14,281 nucleotides of DNA. Source: Candidatus Hydrogenedentota bacterium. GTDB taxonomy: Bacteria; Hydrogenedentota; Hydrogenedentia; Hydrogenedentales; CAITNO01. The notes beneath the pieces are model-generated. The model saw nothing but the letters and a program-made list of their open reading frames with translations. It was not told the DNA's origin and ran no database searches. Below, in pieces: positions 6,418 through 12,644 of the stretch. Location: assembly GCA_011046175.1 (NCBI GenBank), contig DSBB01000033.1:1-14281 (forward strand), in the 5' to 3' direction. Position 1 is the stretch's first letter; every line of letters starts with the position of its first letter. The position numbers were made by a program, and so were the translations under genes.

Positions 6418-7998
6418 ATGCAGTCATACTGGTTGTTGAACGGGAAGTTTGTCGCCGCCTTCGCGGCGGCCTGCCTCCTCGCTGCGACGTCGCGCGGCGA
6501 AGAGGCCGTTGACCCGCAGCAGGTGCAGGCGCACATGCGGTATGCTACTTTGCGCGGGCAGGCGGTGGTGCGTGCAAGCGCGCCGTTGACGCTGCGTGTG
6601 CAGGGGCGCGCTATCGAACTGCCGCCGGGTGAGTGGACCTTTGCCGCCACGGATATCCGTCCCGCGCCAAAGCGCTTTCATGTGTTTCCGAAAACGTTCC
6701 AGTCCAGCGAAACCCAAGAAATGGAAGAGTATCTGGAGGAATGGCGCACCCGGGGTTATAAGCCGACTGTCGAGACGTTTGGTTTGCTTTTCAGAACGGC
6801 TTCCGGTCATACGCTGGACAATCGGGTGCATTGGATATCCCTTGCGCGTTTCGATTCGGAACAGGAAGCGCAGGCATTGATTAACAAACTCAAGGAGGAG
6901 CCCGTTTGGGCATGGATGCGTTCCGAAAAAATCGGCGCAGGAAGCGCGGCGGTTTATGTGCGCGACAATCGCGGAAATACCTTGGAAAAACTGGCGGCGC
7001 CTATAGAACTTGTCTCCTCGGAACCCTTGGAGTTGCAGGACATGTCAGGCGGTTTCTGGAAGGAGCACAAGGCAAACCGCCTTTTGGCTGCGCCGTTGCG
7101 TTTGGAGATAGGCATGGAAGGCGCCGTCGAGATCTACGGAAAATTGCCGGTCGAGACATATCTGCGCGGCGTGTTGCCTGCTGAGATGCCTTCAGGATGG
7201 CCGAAGGAAGCATTGAAAGCGCAGGCGGTGGTGGCGCGAAGCGATATTTACGCCTCTCTCGCTACCAAGTACAAACTGGAAGGATTCGATTTTACCGCGC
7301 TTGAAGGGTGCCGCGCTTATTGGGGGGTGGGCGGACATCACCCAAACACGGACGCCGCGATTGAACAGACGGCGGGCATGGCGTTGGTACATGAAGGCAA
7401 ATTTGCGACAACGGTGTTTTCGTCCTGTTGCGGCGGTTGGACGGAAAACAACGAGAACGTTTGGAGCGGCCCGCCCAATCCAGTGTTGCGGGGAATACAA
7501 GATGTTTCGCCGGAAAAGCGCACGGGCGTTCCGGACAGTGAAAGTGGCTGGCGACGTAAAATTAAGGGGGACGCACCGGCATGGTGTTCGGATGCGAAGG
7601 ATATTTTCCGCTGGCAACGAAGGTATACGAACAAAGAATTGACGGAGATTGTAAATCGCCGCGTGTCAGTTGGTGTTATTCGCTCCATCCGCACAGGGGC
7701 GCGAGGTGTAAGCGGTCGCCTCAAATCGGTTACAATCACGGGAAGCAAAAGCTCAACAACCGTCGAGCGGGAACTGGCCATTCGGCAAATATTTGGCGGA
7801 TTGCCCAGCGCTATGTTTATAATAGAGGCCGCGCCGGCAGGCGACGCTCCCGAGGCGTTTGTCTTTTATGGCGGTGGACGTGGTCATGGCGTGGGTTTGT
7901 GTCAGTATGGTGCGCGCGGCATGGCTGTTGCAGGCAGGAATTACAATGAGATAGTTACGCACTATTTCAAGGGAGTCAGAATCGAAAGGATGCGCTGA
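6418..7998 (+). CDS. Secreted SpoIID/LytB-domain protein, likely lytic transglycosylase
   Basis: 526 residues. The N-terminus (K10, then hydrophobic 11-23, then ATSRGEE) is a signal peptide, so the protein acts outside the inner membrane. Residues about 136-170 (VHWISLARFDSEQEAQALI...) look like part of a SPOR fold, a module known to bind peptidoglycan stripped of stem peptides; this call is tentative. The SpoIID domain begins near 228: PVETYLRGVLPAE256-MPSGW, then EALKAQAVVARSDIYAS, EGCRAYWG, FSSCCGGWTEN, and at the end GRGHGVGLCQYGARGMA (H490) and NYNEIVTHYF. E256 matches the essential Glu of SpoIID enzymes, which cleave denuded glycan strands to 1,6-anhydroMurNAc ends. The TGA overlaps the anmK start (TGATG), so translation is coupled to the kinase using such products. 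The start has GAGAAAGG about 6 bases upstream. No other sporulation gene is in sight, so a housekeeping wall-remodelling role is inferred. Confidence 0.88.
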   Translation: MQSYWLLNGKFVAAFAAACLLAATSRGEEAVDPQQVQAHMRYATLRGQAVVRASAPLTLRVQGRAIELPPGEWTFAATDIRPAPKRFHVFPKTFQSSETQEMEEYLEEWRTRGYKPTVETFGLLFRTASGHTLDNRVHWISLARFDSEQEAQALINKLKEEPVWAWMRSEKIGAGSAAVYVRDNRGNTLEKLAAPIELVSSEPLELQDMSGGFWKEHKANRLLAAPLRLEIGMEGAVEIYGKLPVETYLRGVLPAEMPSGWPKEALKAQAVVARSDIYASLATKYKLEGFDFTALEGCRAYWGVGGHHPNTDAAIEQTAGMALVHEGKFATTVFSSCCGGWTENNENVWSGPPNPVLRGIQDVSPEKRTGVPDSESGWRRKIKGDAPAWCSDAKDIFRWQRRYTNKELTEIVNRRVSVGVIRSIRTGARGVSGRLKSVTITGSKSSTTVERELAIRQIFGGLPSAMFIIEAAPAGDAPEAFVFYGGGRGHGVGLCQYGARGMAVAGRNYNEIVTHYFKGVRIERMR

Positions 7999-9158
7999 TG
8001 AATCTTCAGGCTATTCGAGAGAAAAAGGCACGTTTTGTTATTGGGCTCATGTCCGGCACGTCGTGTGACGGGGTGGATGCGGTGCTTGTGCGTATTAAGG
8101 GCACCGGGCCGGGGCTTGCCATGAAGTTTATTGCGCACAAAACGCTTCCCTATGAGCCGGAACTGCGAAATCGGTTGCTGGCCGAACAAATGTCTTCGAA
8201 GGAGGTGTGCCTTCTGAACTTTGAATTGGGCGAGCGTCTGGCGGACGCGGCGCTGGCCATGCTTGACGCCGCGGATGAAAATGAGGTGGAGGTGGACTTT
8301 ATTGCGGCGCATGGCCATACGGTCGGACATTATCCTCCGTCGCCGGCAAGCGCCCATTACGGAACGCTGCAAATTGGGGAGGCGGCAGTTATCGCGCAGC
8401 GAACGAAAAAAATTGTCGTTTCAGACTTTCGGGTGCGCGACATGGCGGCAGGCGGACAGGGCGCCCCGCTTGTGCCCTATGCGGACTGGCTGTTGTTTCG
8501 GCGCGACGAGCGAACGACCGTGTGTCTGAATATTGGCGGTATTGCGAATATCACGGTGGTAACGCCTGATTTCAAGGATATTCTCGCCTTCGATACCGGC
8601 CCGGGCAATATCATCATTGACGGCACGGTGCGCATACTCTCTCGAGGCACGCGTTCCTACGACGAAAATGGTGAAGCGGCGCGCCGAGGCAAGGTGATTC
8701 CCGAGTTTCTGGAATATCTGTTGAGTGACAGTTATTTTGACAAAGAGCCGCCCAAGAGCACCGGACGCGAACATTTCGGCGTTAACGCCTATCTGCGCGA
8801 CGCCTTGGCAAGCAGAAAAGACCATTCTTATGAGGATATGGTCGCCACGGTTACCCAGGCAACCGTGCAAAGCATCGTTGACGCCTACAAGCGTTATGTG
8901 GAACCAAAATACGACGTGTCGCATATTGTTGTCGGCGGCGGCGGCGCAATGAACAGCACCGTGATGCTTAAGTTGCAGGAAGCCTTGCCGAATATAAAAA
9001 TTTACATCAGTGATCGGATTGGAATATCACATAATGCCCGTGAGGCCGTGGCATTTGCTATCCTTGGAAATGAAACCATCTGTGGAACGCCGGCAAATGT
9101 GCCTCAGGCGACAGGCGCATCCGAAGCGGTTGTTCTCGGAAAAATCACGCCGGCCTGA
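7998..9158 (+). CDS. anmK: Anhydro-N-acetylmuramic acid kinase
   Basis: 386 residues, the usual length. AnmK hydrolyses the 1,6-anhydro ring of anhydroMurNAc while phosphorylating O6 with ATP, giving MurNAc-6-phosphate, the substrate of MurQ encoded two genes upstream. Motifs: G16-LMSGTSCDGVD27 (nucleotide loop), HGHTVGHYP, D143-FRVRDMAAGGQGAPLVP160, NIGGIANIT, and F-D199-TGPGN, whose Asp corresponds to the proposed catalytic base; VGGGGAMN and SREAVAFA-like (NAREAVAFAIL) close the C-terminal ATPase half. The ATG overlaps the SpoIID stop by one base, with AAGGA about 9 bases upstream. No odd residue seen. Cytoplasmic. Entry of anhydroMurNAc would need a permease that is not in this window. 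Confidence 0.96.
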   Translation: MNLQAIREKKARFVIGLMSGTSCDGVDAVLVRIKGTGPGLAMKFIAHKTLPYEPELRNRLLAEQMSSKEVCLLNFELGERLADAALAMLDAADENEVEVDFIAAHGHTVGHYPPSPASAHYGTLQIGEAAVIAQRTKKIVVSDFRVRDMAAGGQGAPLVPYADWLLFRRDERTTVCLNIGGIANITVVTPDFKDILAFDTGPGNIIIDGTVRILSRGTRSYDENGEAARRGKVIPEFLEYLLSDSYFDKEPPKSTGREHFGVNAYLRDALASRKDHSYEDMVATVTQATVQSIVDAYKRYVEPKYDVSHIVVGGGGAMNSTVMLKLQEALPNIKIYISDRIGISHNAREAVAFAILGNETICGTPANVPQATGASEAVVLGKITPA

Positions 9159-9185
9159 GCCATGGCGGCGTAGGAGCCTTAAAAC

Positions 9186-9443
9186 ATGATTAACCCGGAA
9201 CTCCTTGAGATTCTCGTGTGCCCGGAAGATAAAACGCCCGTGCGTGAAATAGACGCCTCACTGCTGGAAAAAGTGAACAATGCCATTGTCGCGGGCGCGC
9301 TGAAAAACCGCGCGGGGGATGTTGTCGCAGAACGTATTGAAGGAGGGTTGATTCGCGAAGACGGAAAATTTATGTACGCGATACGCGACGATATACCGAT
9401 TATGCTGATTGACGAGGCCATTCCCCTCGATCAACTGGACTGA
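9186..9443 (+). CDS. Trm112-like (UPF0434) small protein without zinc cysteines
   Basis: 85 residues. The start LLEILVCPEDKTPV and the end GKFMYAIRDDIPIMLIDEA match the Trm112/UPF0434 pattern (LLDILACPxCKxPL ... YPIRDGIPVML). In eukaryotes and archaea Trm112 activates methyltransferases; the role of the short bacterial forms is unclear. Here the second Cys of the CPxC zinc knuckle is replaced by Asp and no downstream Cys pair exists, so zinc binding is unlikely. Between the two conserved ends lies a longer helical segment (about residues 22-60). AGGAG at 9172-9176 is 9 bases from the ATG. It follows anmK by 27 bases and is probably on the same mRNA. Confidence 0.85.
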   Translation: MINPELLEILVCPEDKTPVREIDASLLEKVNNAIVAGALKNRAGDVVAERIEGGLIREDGKFMYAIRDDIPIMLIDEAIPLDQLD

Positions 9444-9476
9444 AGAAGAGGATTTTTCGGACATTCTTTAATGCTT

Positions 9477-9499
9477 ATTACGCCTGCTGCGGCCGTAAT
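9477..9499. repeat. Short hairpin in the leader of the GHMP kinase gene
   Basis: ATTACG (9477-9482) pairs with CGTAAT (9494-9499), with CC/GG inside and a loop of about 6 bases. No T-run follows, so it is not an intrinsic terminator. It lies about 9 bases before the Shine-Dalgarno of the next gene and might influence its translation. The stem is short and may be chance. Confidence 0.25.
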
Positions 9500-9522
9500 C
9501 AGGGCGGCAAGGAGTTGATCGC

Positions 9523-10575
9523 ATGGACACCGTTCCTCATCGGATCATAAACGCTACGGCGCCTGTTCGTATATGTGATTTGGGCGGTTGGACAGACACG
9601 TGGTTCGCCGAACAGGGCGCTGTGCTTAATATCGGCGTGTATCCCTATGCCGAAGTGCAATTGTTTGTGCGCCCCGGCGGCGCGTCAGACACGCGCGATA
9701 TTGTGGTGCATGCGGAAAATTTCGGCGACCGTTACGCGCTGCCCATGCCCATCGAATATGACAAGCATCCCTTGCTCGAGGCCTGCCTCGATATTATGGA
9801 CTTGCCGGAGAATCTTGCGCTTGAAGTCAACCTCTTTTCCATTGCGCCGCCGGGCGGGTCCACAGGGACTTCCGCCGCGATAAGTGTGGCGCTGCTAGGC
9901 GCGCTTGATTTGCTCACGCCCGGGCGCATGACTCCCCACGAAATTGCCGCCATGGCGCAGCGGGTGGAAACGAAAAAATTGGGACTGCAATGCGGCATTC
10001 AGGATCAACTGTGCTCCGCCTATGGGGGGATTTGTTTCATTGAAATGTATGATTATCCCAACGCGTCAGTATCGCAAATATGGTTGCCGAACAGCTTGTG
10101 GTGGGAACTGGAGCGACGGCTGGTGTTGGTATATCTCGGAAGGTCGCACGCGTCCAGCGAAGTGCATGGGAAGGTCATTGAGAAGTTTGAACGGCAGGGC
10201 GCAGACAAGTCAGCGCTTGAGCCGTTGAGACGCGCCGCGCGCGCGGGCAAGGACGCGCTGTATCTGGGGGACTTTGACGCTTTTGGCCGCGCGATGATTG
10301 ACAACACTGACGCGCAGCGCGCGCTTCATCCCGCGCTGGTGTCACAAGATGCGGACGCCGTGATTGAACTGGCGCGGCGCCATAAGGCCGTGGGATGGAA
10401 AGTGAACGGCGCCGGCGGCGAAGGCGGCTCGGTTACTGTTCTTTGCGGGCCGGAAAATGAACATAAGCGGGCATTCATCAAGGCGGTTGCTGAACTGAGC
10501 CCCGCTTTCCGCGTGTTGCCGACTTATTTGTCCCGTTTTGGCTTGAGACAGTGGGAATGTTGCGCGGCGGAATAG
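9523..10575 (+). CDS. GHMP-family sugar kinase (HddA / fucokinase-like)
   Basis: 350 residues, cytoplasmic. The three GHMP motifs are visible: motif 1 A13-PVRICDLGGWTDTW27, motif 2 P109-PGGSTGTSAA119 (ATP loop), motif 3 W292-KVNGAGGEGGS303. 'RICDLGGWTDT...VLNIGVYPYAEV' is closest in style to D-glycero-D-manno-heptose-7-phosphate kinase (HddA) and the kinase half of L-fucokinase, so a sugar-1-phosphate product is expected. The exact sugar cannot be read from sequence. Motif 3 has a Glu inside the Gly run (usually GAGGGG). The start has AAGGAG about 9 bases upstream. It lies 79 bases after the Trm112-like gene and 48 bases before lipB, all on one strand. A link to wall sugar metabolism is possible from context only; a role in nucleotide-sugar supply for surface glycans is equally possible. 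Confidence 0.8.
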   Translation: MDTVPHRIINATAPVRICDLGGWTDTWFAEQGAVLNIGVYPYAEVQLFVRPGGASDTRDIVVHAENFGDRYALPMPIEYDKHPLLEACLDIMDLPENLALEVNLFSIAPPGGSTGTSAAISVALLGALDLLTPGRMTPHEIAAMAQRVETKKLGLQCGIQDQLCSAYGGICFIEMYDYPNASVSQIWLPNSLWWELERRLVLVYLGRSHASSEVHGKVIEKFERQGADKSALEPLRRAARAGKDALYLGDFDAFGRAMIDNTDAQRALHPALVSQDADAVIELARRHKAVGWKVNGAGGEGGSVTVLCGPENEHKRAFIKAVAELSPAFRVLPTYLSRFGLRQWECCAAE

Positions 10576-10623
10576 AAGAGACGTTTCAGTGCATCATGTT
10601 CTGCCATAAGTAAGGAGTGCGCT

Positions 10624-11301
10624 GTGCGTTCCGTAAACTGCATACGCTTGAAAGGTCTTGTTGATTACGGTGTCATGCTGGAACGGCAACAGGCCGCGCG
10701 CGGGGCGGTTGCCTCGGGGGACATGCCCTCCACATTGTTCCTGCTCGAACATCCCCCGGTTATCACCTTGGGACGCAGGGCGCTGGCGGACCATGTATTG
10801 TGCGACAGTGAAGGGCTGACGAAGGCGGGCGTGCAGCTGCTGCCAACGGATCGCGGCGGCGACGTAACCTATCATGGTCCAGGTCAGCTCGTGGCGTATC
10901 CCATTTTGGACCTGAGCCAGTGGACAACCTCGGTGGACTGGTATTTGCGCGCCCTCGAAGAGTTGCTTATTCGCGTGCTCGGCGGCTACGGGCTCAAAGG
11001 AGAGCGTATTCCGGAATATACCGGCGTGTGGGTCAAGGGCGCAAAAGTCGCGGCTGTAGGCATAGCCATAAAACATTGGGTCAGCTGGCATGGATTCGCC
11101 TTGAATGTAACTCCGAATATGGAACATTGGAAACTGATTGTGCCGTGCGGCATCAAGAACAGACCCGTCACAAGTTTGGAAAAACTGTTGCCGGAAACGC
11201 CCGCCATGAACGAGGTCGCCAATCGCTGTATTGGCGCGTTTCAAAATGTTTTTGACTGTGAAATTGTGGAAACAACGCTTGACGGAATGGAAATATCATG
11301 A
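10624..11301 (+). CDS. lipB: Octanoyl-[acyl carrier protein]:protein N-octanoyltransferase (lipoate synthesis)
   Basis: 225 residues. LipB moves octanoyl from ACP to the lipoyl domains of 2-oxoacid dehydrogenases and GcvH, before sulfur insertion by LipA. Motifs: FLLEHPPVITLGRR (about 40-53), T-D-RGGDVTYHGPGQLVAYPILDL (about 78-98), G-A-K141-VAAVGIAI and V-P-C175-GIKNRPVTSLE. K141 and C175 match the catalytic Lys/Cys pair, with the same 34-residue spacing as K142/C176 of the M. tuberculosis enzyme. The start is GTG, with TAAGGAG about 7 bases upstream. The TGA overlaps the ATG of the DUF58 gene (ATGA), so the two are translationally coupled despite having no known functional link. lipA is not in the window. 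Confidence 0.95.
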   Translation: MRSVNCIRLKGLVDYGVMLERQQAARGAVASGDMPSTLFLLEHPPVITLGRRALADHVLCDSEGLTKAGVQLLPTDRGGDVTYHGPGQLVAYPILDLSQWTTSVDWYLRALEELLIRVLGGYGLKGERIPEYTGVWVKGAKVAAVGIAIKHWVSWHGFALNVTPNMEHWKLIVPCGIKNRPVTSLEKLLPETPAMNEVANRCIGAFQNVFDCEIVETTLDGMEIS

Positions 11302-12617
11302 CGGCGCCTGCGGATAAAAATGCAGAGTCATGGGAAAAGACCCTTTTCGTGATAACAGCAACCGTTGTTGCCGTGGGTGTGGCGTTTTTCCTTGAAAGTC
11401 CCTATATGGCATTTGCCGTATATGCCTTTTTGTTGCTTGTGATTAGCGCCTCATTGTCGTCGTTTGCCTGGATGTCCGGATTGGAGTGTGAACGCGACAT
11501 AAGCGCCACACAGATCAGCCAGGGCGAAGACGTGCGGGTAACTGTGCGAATTACCAACCGGCGGGGCTGGCCAATCCCGTGGATATTTGTCGAGGATTTT
11601 TTCCCGGTGGATTTCCCGTGTGTCGGTCCAAGCAAACGGCTCGCAGTATTAATGCCGCGCCGGTCGGTGACGCTGGAATACAAATTGACGTGCCCCCGGC
11701 GGGGCTACCACCGTATCGGCCCGGTACTGTATGAATCGGGCGATCTGTTCGGTCTGCACAAGCGGTTTCGTTCCGGCGAAACCCGTGATTACATTTCCGT
11801 GCTGCCAACCATAGCCTATATCGAGACCTTTAACGTATCAGCGCGGCGGCCACAGGGGCCGGTGCGTCTCACCAATCGGATTTACACTGATCCGACTCGC
11901 ATTAACAATATCCGGGAATATGTCCCCGGTGACCCCTTGAACACCATTCACTGGAAGGTCACGGCGCGTACGGGTGAATTGCATGTCAAGACTTTTGAAC
12001 CGTCAACGGTCACCGGCGGCACGTTGATCCTCGATATGCATGATGACAATTATGTGCCGGAAAACAAAGACCGACGCATGGAGCTTGCCGTTACAACGAC
12101 CGCTTCCATTGCGTACCTGCTGCAAATGTCCGGCGAACAGGTGGGCTTGTTGACAAACGGGCGAGACGCCGCTGAGGCGGCGAGGTATGAAGCGGAAAGC
12201 GTACACACAAAAAACCGTTTTGAAATGGATGACGCGCTACAGTTTGAAGGAGAGTCCACAAGGATAAGTCCGCTCACGGTAAGCACCTTGCGGTCGCCGG
12301 GGCAGGCGCAGAAGATAATAGAAAATCTTGCGCGCGTTCTGCCGGGGCATGGGCTTGATTTGCCGGAACTCATCATGTCGCAATTTCGCGGTCTCCCGCG
12401 AGACGCCACGCTGCTGCCGGTGGCGCCGCAAGTGACCGAAAAACTCGCGCTCGCACTGGCTTCAATGAAGGTGTCCGGCTTTAATGTGACAGTGTTTCTC
12501 ATAGACGCCGGCCAACATTACCACGAGGCTGCGGCATTGTTGGCGGAGCACAATATTCATGTCTTTCATATTGAGACGGAACGACATCTCCATGAAATAT
12601 CTCCCACAAAAATATAA
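11298..12617 (+). CDS. DUF58 membrane-anchored protein
   Basis: 439 residues. Two hydrophobic helices (about 13-33 and 37-56) anchor the N-terminus. A beta-rich segment follows (QGEDVRVTVRITNRRGWPIPW, then RRGYHRIGPVLYESGDLFGL). The DUF58 signature is N-I205-REYVPGDPLNTIHWK220 VTARTGELHVKTFE, which leads into a von Willebrand A-like fold (GGTLILDMHDDNY). DUF58 proteins usually stand in operons with a MoxR-type AAA+ ATPase and transglutaminase/DUF4129 membrane proteins. Here the DUF4129 partner follows, but no MoxR gene precedes; lipB takes that place. Such operons are implicated in envelope assembly or stress, without a defined reaction. The C-terminal third (after about 290) is a less conserved extension. 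Confidence 0.9.
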   Translation: MTAPADKNAESWEKTLFVITATVVAVGVAFFLESPYMAFAVYAFLLLVISASLSSFAWMSGLECERDISATQISQGEDVRVTVRITNRRGWPIPWIFVEDFFPVDFPCVGPSKRLAVLMPRRSVTLEYKLTCPRRGYHRIGPVLYESGDLFGLHKRFRSGETRDYISVLPTIAYIETFNVSARRPQGPVRLTNRIYTDPTRINNIREYVPGDPLNTIHWKVTARTGELHVKTFEPSTVTGGTLILDMHDDNYVPENKDRRMELAVTTTASIAYLLQMSGEQVGLLTNGRDAAEAARYEAESVHTKNRFEMDDALQFEGESTRISPLTVSTLRSPGQAQKIIENLARVLPGHGLDLPELIMSQFRGLPRDATLLPVAPQVTEKLALALASMKVSGFNVTVFLIDAGQHYHEAAALLAEHNIHVFHIETERHLHEISPTKI

Positions 12618-12644
12618 CGCACGCCATCCGGCGGGAGGAACCCC

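Noticed and set aside
6418..6500. Lipoprotein signal in the SpoIID-domain protein (AAAC near residue 19)
   Set aside because: The Cys lies inside the hydrophobic core and the preceding residues lack the usual Leu at -3; an ordinary signal peptide fits better.
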